Source: a virus
DNA length: 31,152 bases
IMG/VR virus record: IMGVR_UViG_3300028388_001942
Span: 1 to 31,152 of that record
Reading direction: 5' to 3' (one strand)
Shown: positions 23,901 to 31,152 of the stretch, one piece after another
How the letters are laid out: each line of letters starts with the position of its first letter
How positions within the stretch are numbered: the first letter of the stretch is position 1
The notes under the pieces: model-generated
What the model saw: only the letters and a program-made list of their open reading frames with translations
Told to the model about the DNA's origin: nothing
The model's database searches: none
Program-made: the position numbers and the translations under genes

Positions 23901-26224
23901 CTAATGCAAAAAAATCTGTTACAGTTATTAATTCTATGGTAGATGGCTTTAGAGATATACTAGATACTGATCCAATTGAAGCTGATAAGTTAATTAAATT
24001 TGCGTTTATTAGCTCAGGAGGAACTAAAACATTAAATAGTTTTTTTGAATATATCCCTTATGAATGGTTTAATAGAAATAGATTTAATCAGTATCTTAAA
24101 GATTTTGTAGATATAGATAATCAAGCAGAATTAAATATCAATTTTTTACATCAATTTATGCGCCATAATTTAACTAATACTGATTTAGTACCTTATAGCG
24201 ATATTGAGAAACCAAGTCCATATACTAGACAAGGTTTACCAGGTCAAGCGTATTTAGATGTAGTTACTACAGAAACAATGAAGAAAAATAATATTCCTAT
24301 TACTGTAGCTTTTAGAACTGAAAGAGTACAAAATCCTGATAAAAATTATTTTCATCCTCCTTATGTAGGAAAAGGTAGACCTGTTCAAAAAGCAGGTCCT
24401 GATGGTCCATATACTGAATATCATCCTATGTATTTTCAATTAGTAGGTGTAAAGAAAGGTTATGGTTATTATGTTAGAGTTAATGCATTAGGAGCTAAAC
24501 AAGAAGCTTCTGGAGCTAAACTAACAGAATATAGGTTAGGTAATAATTTCAAAAGTGCTTTTAAAGAAAATATGAATCCACCTTTTGCTCGTATTTATCA
24601 AGATAAAATAGATAAATTTTTAAGGGAAAATCCAGAAAATTTAGATTATTCTACTGGAGCTTTTGGTAAAACTGCTGTTGGTGATGATCATGCTGTTACT
24701 ATGGAAAAATTAAATGATCTGACACCCCCTACAATTAGTCCAAATACAACTGCTGCTGCTAAAATAGGAGAAGCAGTTAATAGTCCGACTAAAGAAAAAG
24801 TGGAAAATAATTTGGATAATTCAGAAAAAAATCGTACCTTTGTAGAAACTATAGATAGATATTCAGTTGAAATTTTAAGAAATAATCCTGATAAAATTTA
24901 TATATTTGGAGACAATAATCAAAGAAGAGGTAAAGGCGGTCAAGCTATAATTAGAGATGAAGAAAATGCATTTGGTATATCCACTAAAGAAGAGCCTTCT
25001 AGAAATGAAAGTGCTTATATGAATGACGCTAGATTATTTGAAGATCCTTTTGCCGCTTCTAATTCTGAAATTATAGACTCTGACATAAAAAAAATTAAGG
25101 ATGATGGTAGACCTATAGTTTTCCCTAAAGATGGTATAGGTACAGGACTTGCTAAACTTAAAGAAAAAGCTCCTAAAACTTATGCATATTTAAAACAAAG
25201 GTTATTAGAAGAATTTGGATTTGATAATGATACTGGTGAAATTAAAAAAGAAAATAAAGAAAAAATAGAAGAACCTACCTTTGAAGAAAACGAAAATAAA
25301 TATACACCAGAAAACCCATTTACTATTGAAACATATGAAGGAGATAAAATAGAAAAAACACATTTATTTCAATTACCTAATGGTAAGTATGTTCAACAAA
25401 CCCAAGAATTTGTAAATTTAGAATTACCTACTAAAGAATTAACAAAGGAATTATATGATCAAAGAATTTGGGCTTTTACGAAAATAAAAAGTTTTGACAA
25501 TAAAGCTAAAAAAAATAAAAAGAACAATAATATAGAAATACATAGAGATAAACCTACTATGGAGTTTTATGATGTTTTATTTACAGAAGAATATAAAGAA
25601 GACCCTTCTTTACCTTCATTAGGTGCTTATAGTGAACAAAAAGGTATTAGAGTTAGACCTAATATAACTAAAGAAGAATTTTTTGATCATATTGAAGGTA
25701 AGACAGATGCAAGAGGTAGTCGTCAGAAAAAAATAGTATTTGATAGACTTATTAATAATTTTGGATATGATATAGAAGAAATAAAAAAATTATTTGAAAC
25801 AGATGCAGATATTAAAGCATTTATAATATTTCATGAAATATCCCATTTAGAAAATAAAGATACTGATAGTAGAGAAAAAGTAATGCAAAAATTATCAGAT
25901 AATTTAGTAAGACACGGTTATAGTGAAGAAGAAGCAAATGATATGCTTAAAGATTATGAAGTGCATGGGTTTTTACCAGAAGTATTAGATTATGAAACTA
26001 GAGCTACTATAGATGCGTTTAATAGTATAAAAATAGCAAAGGATAAATTTAGACGTTTTCATAGAGATCTTGAACGTGAAAATGATGTAAAATCAGTAAG
26101 TGAAATGTCTGGATTTGATTTAAGAGTTTTATATATTCCAGGAGAATTTAAAGCTTTTGTAGGAGAATTAGAAAAAACAGGGCAAATAGGGTTTGATTTT
26201 AGTAATAATCCCTGTAAAAAATAA
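17957..26224 (+). CDS. crAss-like virion RNA polymerase with C-terminal zincin-like and phage accessory domains
   Basis: This 2755-aa protein is a single-chain DNA-dependent RNA polymerase of the YonO/QDE-1-related type packaged by crAss-like phages. The catalytic loop GSDFDIDKM carries D1359, D1361 and D1363. It is preceded by GYRIPNQG (R1320, P1322), equivalent to the RxP segment of bacterial beta-prime, at the same spacing as in cellular enzymes. An upstream SGGIKVG (K1038) and GSQIQKNIF (1087-1095) probably belong to the first double-psi barrel. Past the core lie two additions. One is at about 2297-2425, with YIFGDN, RRGKGGQA and NAFGI (a domain also found alone in phages, DUF7831-like). 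The other is a metallopeptidase-like domain with HEISH (2626-2630) and downstream E2680 in an ETRAT context. It starts at ATG 17957, one base after the preceding stop. By family knowledge it is injected and transcribes early phage genes. Confidence 0.92.
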   Translation: MSCILPSLTDSTMDSLLAKDLNNVVSEEQIENEHLPYFSSTEFIDIFGDYHTAYHSETGIPVEFKGRVYPETGEPLLKFDKALKKYYFKDKYNEKQYYPYNQTGLQGVATTVERKELVEALALSFAKSVNLDFSVEGFSIEDNVEGLKNHIATQLDALQAKLEREEDDFDKMLKATTVEEVKKYIPELADNIVDHFKTKNIILKEDTLTEEEEAAYEEIETKGFGGRKASFLKPYKTNMLRNIKMFLSLIEDTRQNSFGMFTYVPYNDIYSTLFKILSNEVAVKNVTNENAYENLYDVYVQKIKEALKVKPYLQNLVDKLEDPKIATDTFKNQFVSAFYLFKNNFLGSEFAIDYNGKILYKVKNLSDVGSRQSNIMTTWWENLTKLESNQKLDNAIKEFQKFIQDFNLNRTQYAPDQIDDLIEKVGYNLEAIGITIQPEAFKYYLNNNTFEEVDFQDKLMNINTLLNDRIYKRILQPYEDGGKDRDSLFEMNPLKQQASELNKLTNAAAFFMEETTDASIFTLGKTKWAYSNPSFLDLKIAEWKKNPEALLEHYKSTPFNKRSYIMRWLLGMDKSNQYTFDPVKSKERLDKVEVGIFNSLQEEGNAINASENDTLSYTDALVDYIHKMLGVRGKTSPKSWFKTALAADKSTEYQINYGIDLVSAKVRVEGGEYTISDEALSIMMDYYLDEYNRMLRVSNDITQSFTDESVELIPNYHTNGRGGLKSQLFPELSPRFDKKGNLISSVDTKKEFGLSFYLFDDAGFPVVNNLENETAKLEEIKQKFIKPKLIQKIKNFNEVLLKENIISYNEKGILSNNSIDTSIFDYYTQDTNSNIAKGALEIAGDLIVNGIVSQVEYSKLFSGDLAYYKSMIDYKKRIPATYTDGLYMNIYKKEDMEFKISVVESVEIDAPSKKYLETYSDVANSYNNVDTTDAQAYITPKRWRFILNKLGKWTSAHDALWEEMQKQTPTYSEEQRKLLAQPLKGVYFDTHKGRPVFLKYSQAVLVPNLVRNAPTLRKILTKMQNQNISELVTSGGIKVGFIKPEKIHDEEGNLLEDFKLNEQILNNKFWKLQQDLPTKGIKLTDVGSQIQKNIFQALVYDLEAEFELDNGSILNGDQMINRLTDISNTMLYQNKAKVYTDLGIDPDTLEIKNEDLLYNKIIAQLEKRSDVSQNIIDGLRAGLSPYGIPGATELFQHVFSSIVNNELNKLKTNGGGFIQMADFGITKEEAESKKGIKFTPWFLASPDNRATMPKFETQPNGKEKLIPAGLFIPASLISQHIPDYTKYSPEQLFGRLNKKTGKYTGGMIDQEVLENIIGYRIPNQGLVSNDAFRVLGILPEGMGDTVVAYAGITRKTGSDFDIDKMYLMTPSVYTNQDGHIKYIHPKRAKGKELPIKDQSQDALRNMLIQSYKNILLQGSKKIMNKIVNPLDMDFLEMDINNLNAKEDPSAFDNFDAIEDLSTKIKFKSSKTGLGVAVNHTMDSVRGAMSSLGLSFYMGWGNFEKGVNTLDSEYSEELTDEEMDQYIKDYNGRITNPALKIGNPKNPKYPTKQSFKDKFKKVLLGDSFTALTNGFVDVANNPFIVEGNWVDKTNNVGFMMLRAGVHPFKINAFLNQPIIKDYIAFQNNLESKTVASEHNLFMSFKLKKAAEKIPVDSLPVTINGVTRTGREVFYSVINELKNIDARPVEGESEKQQFERMTKVYEQLESYKKTLSKKVGNAFKTEAIKITDPEDLAKIDKLTEQLLEHIEGILFTKPVKFEEVDFFKLRSQNRPDNIDFSVQEAMLNKFEFLNRRGRSLAKSVSASRTDVEGKGKDIASLITTINKILEAVKDPYITGFETKYYKGNRRSILGTHTDLSVREIAQIMLKNPKFFLPYREKSFNSFNILSRALENRGLVNDKLAHNILKSYNNYLLSGFNPFELKTEEYNDLVANITTILKNLQEKHPENPFLKELYLKEAGTITDTVDGETKVVGRTFQIGISNAKKSVTVINSMVDGFRDILDTDPIEADKLIKFAFISSGGTKTLNSFFEYIPYEWFNRNRFNQYLKDFVDIDNQAELNINFLHQFMRHNLTNTDLVPYSDIEKPSPYTRQGLPGQAYLDVVTTETMKKNNIPITVAFRTERVQNPDKNYFHPPYVGKGRPVQKAGPDGPYTEYHPMYFQLVGVKKGYGYYVRVNALGAKQEASGAKLTEYRLGNNFKSAFKENMNPPFARIYQDKIDKFLRENPENLDYSTGAFGKTAVGDDHAVTMEKLNDLTPPTISPNTTAAAKIGEAVNSPTKEKVENNLDNSEKNRTFVETIDRYSVEILRNNPDKIYIFGDNNQRRGKGGQAIIRDEENAFGISTKEEPSRNESAYMNDARLFEDPFAASNSEIIDSDIKKIKDDGRPIVFPKDGIGTGLAKLKEKAPKTYAYLKQRLLEEFGFDNDTGEIKKENKEKIEEPTFEENENKYTPENPFTIETYEGDKIEKTHLFQLPNGKYVQQTQEFVNLELPTKELTKELYDQRIWAFTKIKSFDNKAKKNKKNNNIEIHRDKPTMEFYDVLFTEEYKEDPSLPSLGAYSEQKGIRVRPNITKEEFFDHIEGKTDARGSRQKKIVFDRLINNFGYDIEEIKKLFETDADIKAFIIFHEISHLENKDTDSREKVMQKLSDNLVRHGYSEEEANDMLKDYEVHGFLPEVLDYETRATIDAFNSIKIAKDKFRRFHRDLERENDVKSVSEMSGFDLRVLYIPGEFKAFVGELEKTGQIGFDFSNNPCKK

Positions 26225-26229
26225 AAAAT

Positions 26230-29200
26230 ATGGCTTGTAGTATACAAATAAAAACAGAAGAATTTCTTAGAGAAGAAGGTATAGTAGATAAAGATAATAC
26301 TATATTAAATTTAGAAAAAGTAGACCGTTATATAGACAGTTTAACTAATCTAGCTTATTATAAATATGGTGTTGGAACTAGTAATTCTAATTTATTTACT
26401 ATTAAAGACAATAAATTATTACCTAATGAAAGGTTATTTGATTTATTAGAAGAGTCTACATTCTATCATGATGTTGAAGATATATTTGTTAATAATAAAA
26501 ATATTAAAGACATTATTGATGAATCTGAAAAAGAAGAGAAATTTACTATAAAAGAAGAAGAATCTGAACAACCAGATGCTTTTGAAAGAAAAAAAGTTAA
26601 ATTAGATACTTTAGAAGATAGAATAGATTTTACATTGGATAAAGTAAAAGAAAGTATAAGATTTAATATAATTAGACTTAGTGCTATTGTAAAAAATCCT
26701 AAAGCAAATGAAGATGTAAAAAAATATTCTGAAGAAAAAAGAGAAACTTTAAAAGAGCTGTTAGAAAATATTAAAGAACAAAAAGATGGAATTAATGCTA
26801 AAGGTATAACTTCTTTTGTTAATAATATGATGTCTGCTTTAAATAGTTTAGATCAATCCTTACTTAAAGTAGATTTAACAAATCCTAAACAAGCTAAATT
26901 TCTATTAGAAAATTACGATAATTATTTATCATCTTTTTCTGTAGCACAAGATGTAAAAGATTTAATAGCAGAATTTAGAACGAATAAAACCCAAACTTAT
27001 CTTTCTCAAGAGGAGCTAAATGATTTAAGACGTAAAATTGATTCAGCTATAGGTTCTTTTGAAAGTGTAAGTAAGAATATGATTAATACTAAAAAAGAAT
27101 ATTTTAAAGAACAATTAAAAGATATAAAATATTTTCCAGGGGTAATGGCTAAACATAGAAACAGATTATCTACTGAATTTAATAAAAAAAGATTAAGAGG
27201 AGATAAACAAGAATATATAAATAAACGTTTAGCACCTGGAAGTAGAGAATGGGATGCAATACAGGAAGATTTAGAAAAAGCAGTTGTAAATTTATTAGAA
27301 AATCCGATATTTGATATTAAAAGCGCTGATACGTGGGCAACTAGTCCATCTAATATTAGTAATGGTTTATTTCAGATATTTCATAGTATGTTATTGGAAA
27401 TAGATAACAAACGTATAGAAATGGATAGACAACAAGATCAGGTGGCTTTAAAAATATTTGAAGATTTACGTAAAGAAAAAGGTTCTATTAATGTAAATAA
27501 ATTATATAAAAATATAGTTGAAAAAGATAAGAACGGAAAAGTTTGGTTAAAAGGAGAATATAATTCTAATTTTATAATAGAAGTAACCCAAAAAATAAGG
27601 GATATAAGAAATGCTTATAGGGAAAAAATAAATGAAGCTACTGATAATGCTGTTAAAATTGGAGCTATTGTAGGACATCATAGTGAAGATTATATCAAAG
27701 CTGAAAAAAAAGTAGAAGATATTATAGAAGAAAGGGATAAGAAAATCAATACTATTTTAAGAAATAATACTATAGAAAAAGAAGATGGAAAAAGGGTTCC
27801 TAATGCTAAATGGAGGAACAATTTATCCCATTTAAGTCCAGCAGAAAAAAATGCATTGGAATATTACAAATCAATAATAGATAAAGGACATAAAGCAGAT
27901 TATAATCAAAGTTTAAGACAATATAGTTATGGAGGTTTATTTTATAATACACCTTTTATAACAAAAAGTTCTTTAGAAAGATATTATGATGGAGATATTA
28001 AAGGAGGGATTTTAGAAAAATGGAATTATTTAAATGAAAATAGAGCTGATGATATAGAATATACCAATACTCAAGTGGGAATTGACGGTGAGGTAAGGAA
28101 AGAATTAAGATTACATTATAGAGAAAATCCATTATTTAAAAATAAAGATCAATCTATGGATTTGGCTACAATGTTCCGTCTAGAAAATAAAAATGTTAAT
28201 TTGTTTTTAGATGTAAATAAAGCAGCTAATTATATAAATGGTGCAACTGCATTTATGGCTTTATCTTTTAACTTTGCATCAGGTACTGCTAACGTAGTTA
28301 ATGCTAATGCTCAAATGTTTTTAGAAACAGTAATAAAAGGTAGAACATTTAAAGCTAAAAATATAGCTAAAGCACAAAAAATTTATTTTACTCCTTCAGT
28401 ATTTACTGATACTTTAAAAGATAATATAAGAGGTATTAATAGAGGATATGTAAATCAGATTAGTGAAATTTTTAATACTAGAGGTTTATATTCAATAAGT
28501 AATTCTAATTTCTTACAAGCTAATTTAGCTAAAAAAGGATTAGATTTAAAATCTTTACAAGTATTCCAAGATTCAGGTGAACATTGGATTCAATCTGTTC
28601 TTACTATGGCATTACTTGATAATATTAAAGTAATGAATTCTAATAGTAAATTTATAGATGTTAATGGTAATGAAACTACTTTTAAAAAAGCAGCATCTTT
28701 ATTGGATATGTATAAAGTAAATCCTAAAACAGGATTAGTTTCTTTAGATAAAAATGTAGTATATACTACTCATACTCCTTCTTTACAATATTATGAAGGA
28801 GGTAAAGAATTAATTGATAAACTTATTAGAAAAAAAATAGATGATTCTATAGGTAACTATACTGAAACTCAGCAAGCTGATGGTTTTCGTCATTATTTAT
28901 ATAAAATAGGAATGTTATTTCGTAAATATTTAGTACCTATGGGACAAGCTAGATTATTAGGAATAGAATCTTCTTATATTGCTAAAGATAAATTAAGAGA
29001 AGATCAAACTAGATTTAGTCATGCTCTTCAAGAATTTGAAGAAGGTACTTATACAACATTAATTCGTTATGGTTGGAATTCTCTTAAAACTCTTAAAAGA
29101 GAAATATTAACAAGAGAAAACTGGGATAATCTTTCTGATTATGAAAAACATAATATTAAAAGAGCTGCTGTAGAGTTAGCTATGACTTTTGTAATATTAC

Positions 29201-29547
29201 CTAATGCAATTAAATTAATGGCTATGGGTGCTGCATCTGCTGATGAAGATGAAGAAAAAGCTTGGTACTTTTTAATGTATCAAACAAGACGTAATATAAC
29301 AGAATTACAAGCCTATATAAATCCTAGAGAAACATTAAAAATGTTAAAATCTCCAATTCCATCTGTTAGATTTTTAGAATCTACTATAGATGTTTTATAC
29401 AATACTGCTACTTTTAACTTTTTTGAAGAAGATGCAAGAGGTAATAATGTATGGTTAAAAAATGTCAATAAGTTTAATCCTGGAAGACATTTCTTTAAAG
29501 ATTTTGAAAAAACTTTTCAATGGCAAGATAATAGATCAATGTTTTAA
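26230..29547 (+). CDS. Large companion protein of the virion RNA polymerase block
   Basis: This 1105-aa protein closes the cargo operon, as the third giant gene does in crAss-like phages. The N-terminal ~550 residues are charged, helical and coiled-coil-rich. The C-terminal half has two hydrophobic stretches, about 669-695 and 979-1005, which could contact a membrane or form a helical core. No catalytic motif is recognisable. The first residues (MACSIQI) echo those of the polymerase (MSCILPS), hinting at a shared N-terminal signal. It starts 5 nt after the polymerase stop and ends at a strong bidirectional terminator. It is likely co-packaged with the polymerase. Whether it is a polymerase subunit, a scaffold or a conduit protein cannot be told from sequence. 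Confidence 0.68.
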   Translation: MACSIQIKTEEFLREEGIVDKDNTILNLEKVDRYIDSLTNLAYYKYGVGTSNSNLFTIKDNKLLPNERLFDLLEESTFYHDVEDIFVNNKNIKDIIDESEKEEKFTIKEEESEQPDAFERKKVKLDTLEDRIDFTLDKVKESIRFNIIRLSAIVKNPKANEDVKKYSEEKRETLKELLENIKEQKDGINAKGITSFVNNMMSALNSLDQSLLKVDLTNPKQAKFLLENYDNYLSSFSVAQDVKDLIAEFRTNKTQTYLSQEELNDLRRKIDSAIGSFESVSKNMINTKKEYFKEQLKDIKYFPGVMAKHRNRLSTEFNKKRLRGDKQEYINKRLAPGSREWDAIQEDLEKAVVNLLENPIFDIKSADTWATSPSNISNGLFQIFHSMLLEIDNKRIEMDRQQDQVALKIFEDLRKEKGSINVNKLYKNIVEKDKNGKVWLKGEYNSNFIIEVTQKIRDIRNAYREKINEATDNAVKIGAIVGHHSEDYIKAEKKVEDIIEERDKKINTILRNNTIEKEDGKRVPNAKWRNNLSHLSPAEKNALEYYKSIIDKGHKADYNQSLRQYSYGGLFYNTPFITKSSLERYYDGDIKGGILEKWNYLNENRADDIEYTNTQVGIDGEVRKELRLHYRENPLFKNKDQSMDLATMFRLENKNVNLFLDVNKAANYINGATAFMALSFNFASGTANVVNANAQMFLETVIKGRTFKAKNIAKAQKIYFTPSVFTDTLKDNIRGINRGYVNQISEIFNTRGLYSISNSNFLQANLAKKGLDLKSLQVFQDSGEHWIQSVLTMALLDNIKVMNSNSKFIDVNGNETTFKKAASLLDMYKVNPKTGLVSLDKNVVYTTHTPSLQYYEGGKELIDKLIRKKIDDSIGNYTETQQADGFRHYLYKIGMLFRKYLVPMGQARLLGIESSYIAKDKLREDQTRFSHALQEFEEGTYTTLIRYGWNSLKTLKREILTRENWDNLSDYEKHNIKRAAVELAMTFVILPNAIKLMAMGAASADEDEEKAWYFLMYQTRRNITELQAYINPRETLKMLKSPIPSVRFLESTIDVLYNTATFNFFEEDARGNNVWLKNVNKFNPGRHFFKDFEKTFQWQDNRSMF

Positions 29548-29552
29548 AAAAT

Positions 29553-29581
29553 AAGGGGAGTAATTAAACTCCCCTTTTTTT
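29553..29581. terminator. Bidirectional Rho-independent terminator
   Basis: AAGGGGAGT (29553-29561) and ACTCCCCTT (29568-29576) form a perfect 9-bp stem around an AATTAA loop. A run of Ts follows on the plus strand (29575-29581). A run of As precedes it (29546-29551), giving a T tract on the minus strand. It sits between the stops of convergent genes at 29547 (+) and 29619 (-), so it can end both transcripts. Confidence 0.9.
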
Positions 29582-29618
29582 AACTAAATATATTAATTAT
29601 AAAACCAAAAATAATTAA

Positions 29619-30164
29619 TTACGTTAAATATTTTTTTAATTTTTCTTTGTCTAATTTAATCATACTATACATTAATTCATGTTTATTAGTACTTATATAC
29701 ATTTTTTCATTATGAGGATTTCTTCTAGTTGCAATTAAAGGATGAACTTTTTTATAGTTATCAATTACATATTTTCTAATATCAATAAAATAAAGTTTTT
29801 TACTATAATTAAGGGCAAGATAAGCAAACATTTTAAATGTTGCTAATCTATTATAATGCATTCTAACTTGAAGTTTTTCATTTTGAGAATCCGTATATCC
29901 TTGTATTTTATTATATTTTTGACATATCCTACTTATATGACTAGCAAAATTTTTAATTGATGCTAATTGACAATTTCCTGTAGGTGATTTTATTATAGTT
30001 AAAGCTTGAGCTATTGTTATTGTTTCTAATTCATTTTCATAATGTGAAAATATGTTGGGAACTTTATATTGTGCTCTAACAGTAAGTCTATCTGTTGTAT
30101 TAGTAGTTATTGTTATTTCAATTTTTTTTAATATTTCTATATCTTTTTTTGTTAATCTGTTCAT
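29619..30164 (-). CDS. Conserved-looking hypothetical protein, 181 aa
   Basis: I do not recognise this gene. It encodes a basic 181-aa protein without signal peptide or membrane segment. It opens with a Lys/Ile-rich helix, followed by a Thr-rich beta-like stretch. At 61-70 it has PTGNCQLASI, where C65 in a GNCQ context looks like a conserved core motif. It could recall a Cys-based active site, but no partner His/Asp can be assigned. The C-terminal half is helical and Tyr/Lys-rich. Its ATG overlaps the upstream gene's TGA (ATGA), so the two are translationally coupled. It is the last gene of a leftward operon and faces the cargo block across a shared terminator. Confidence 0.62.
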   Translation of the reverse strand: MNRLTKKDIEILKKIEITITTNTTDRLTVRAQYKVPNIFSHYENELETITIAQALTIIKSPTGNCQLASIKNFASHISRICQKYNKIQGYTDSQNEKLQVRMHYNRLATFKMFAYLALNYSKKLYFIDIRKYVIDNYKKVHPLIATRRNPHNEKMYISTNKHELMYSMIKLDKEKLKKYLT

Positions 30165-31123
30165 TGTTGTGGTTTTAATTGTTTACTTTGATCTGCTAAT
30201 ATAAAATTTTCTATTTTAGTTGGGTCAAAATTTTGGATAATTAAAAATACATTATTATATACATAATCATATATTTTATCTCTTCTAGTTTCACTAGTAG
30301 TTGTTAAATATTGCATTATACATTCAATAAATATTCCTTTCCAATTTTTCATTTGAGGTACTTTATCATATACTAATCTTTCTGGTATAAATACATTATC
30401 AATCATTTTTAAATAAAAATATTCTAATATAAATACCATTTTCATTGAAGCACCTGCTTGATTAAACATATAAGAATTAATATAATTATTATTAGATTCT
30501 ATAGTAAATTTTTTATATGGAGATACTAATAGATTAGAACCTATTGCCTGTAAAATATCATATTTATGATAATGATCAAAATTCATTTCTACAGGTTTTT
30601 TTGGATTTATATCTTTAAATTCTTTAAATACAGGTATTAAATTCTCAACCAATGAACTATATTGATGCAATTTTCTAATAGATATCATATTTTTTACAAA
30701 TATTGGATGTAAATTATGTACTTGTTTTAATCTACTTAACCATTTTTTGTAAGAAAAATGTCTACTAGATACTCTAGCAGATAAATATAAAAAATTTAAT
30801 ACTGGATTAGCTATTCTCAAATTATTATACGCCATTGCATTACGTAAAAATACTCTTAAATAGATAGATTCTTCTGTAGATATTAATATAATAGATTTGT
30901 GTCTTATATTTTTATTAAATTCTTTAGTGTGTGCGTTTACTTTTATAGGTTGCCCACTAAAATAAAGAGTAGAATGTTTTGACATTGGTACAGATTTACT
31001 TTCTTCTAAACCAAATATTTTTTTTACTTTTTCTTTATTTTCAGGCAAATGTATAATTTCCAATGAATCCGCTGATTCTTTTGGGAAAGTTTTTTGATAG
31101 GCTACATCTCCTACTATTAACAT
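30161..31123 (-). CDS. Hypothetical protein, 320 aa
   Basis: I do not recognise this gene. The 320-aa product starts MLIVGDVAYQKTF at the ATG on the minus strand at 31123 and ends in TGA overlapping the next gene. It is basic, mostly helical and rich in Tyr, Asn and Lys, with no signal peptide, catalytic signature or Cys/His cluster. Only 29 bases of upstream sequence are present in the window, so its promoter, if any, is not seen or lies outside. Orientation opposite to the virion genes suggests it belongs to the non-structural half of the genome (regulation, replication or host takeover), which is an inference from layout only. Confidence 0.62.
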   Translation of the reverse strand: MLIVGDVAYQKTFPKESADSLEIIHLPENKEKVKKIFGLEESKSVPMSKHSTLYFSGQPIKVNAHTKEFNKNIRHKSIILISTEESIYLRVFLRNAMAYNNLRIANPVLNFLYLSARVSSRHFSYKKWLSRLKQVHNLHPIFVKNMISIRKLHQYSSLVENLIPVFKEFKDINPKKPVEMNFDHYHKYDILQAIGSNLLVSPYKKFTIESNNNYINSYMFNQAGASMKMVFILEYFYLKMIDNVFIPERLVYDKVPQMKNWKGIFIECIMQYLTTTSETRRDKIYDYVYNNVFLIIQNFDPTKIENFILADQSKQLKPQQ

Positions 31124-31152
31124 AATTATTTTGTTTTTATAATATTAAGGGG

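Noticed and set aside
48-31123. Stop-codon reassignment, known in some crAss-like phages
   Set aside because: All long genes are full length with the standard code and end mostly in TAA; no gene appears cut by in-frame TAG or TGA.
1-31152. CRISPR array, insertion sequence or integrase
   Set aside because: No regularly spaced direct repeats, transposase motifs or tyrosine/serine recombinase signatures were seen.

Overview
The window is strongly AT-rich phage DNA. It looks like the late (virion) half of a crAss-like phage (Crassvirales-type podovirus) infecting a member of the Bacteroidetes. Four observations support this. (1) A contiguous 22.5-kb plus-strand block encodes a lytic-transglycosylase-like virion protein, an Ala-rich ejection-type protein and four very large proteins, one of which carries the DFDID catalytic motif of crAss-like virion RNA polymerases. 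(2) The proteins just upstream resemble the tail-ring and P22 gp10-like muzzle proteins of these phages. (3) A textbook Bacteroidetes sigma-A promoter (TTTG, 20 nt, TATATTTG) lies in front of the cargo block. (4) Start codons have A/T-rich upstream sequence with no clear Shine-Dalgarno site. Large frames are open with the standard code, and nearly all genes end in TAA.

Layout. Positions 1-983 hold a stand-alone DEDDy 3'-5' exonuclease. The next 97 bp contain two hairpins, the second being a Rho-independent terminator. Positions 1081-6898 hold the tail module: three small, tightly overlapping tail/ring proteins, then a roughly 1,300-aa muzzle (tail stabilization) protein. The muzzle is split into two ORFs by a -1 frame change near 4937-4988. 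Positions 6899-7061 are a regulatory gap with the sigma-A promoter, a leader hairpin and a possible 27-codon ORF. Positions 7062-29547 hold the cargo block: transglycosylase-like protein, Ala-rich protein, an 840-aa protein, a 1958-aa protein with a SAP/Rho-N-like segment and a PD-(D/E)XK nuclease domain, the 2755-aa virion RNA polymerase with C-terminal add-on domains, and an 1105-aa companion. A bidirectional terminator closes this block. Positions 29619-31123 carry two coupled minus-strand genes of unknown function, which mark the switch to the oppositely transcribed half of the genome.

How it fits together (inference from the family). The tail proteins form the barrel and muzzle of a short tail. 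The cargo proteins are packaged in the virion and delivered with the DNA. The transglycosylase-like protein would open the peptidoglycan and the Ala-rich and giant proteins would help form the conduit. The RNA polymerase would then transcribe early phage genes. The nuclease and metalloprotease-like domains fused to the cargo proteins have no role that can be assigned from sequence alone.
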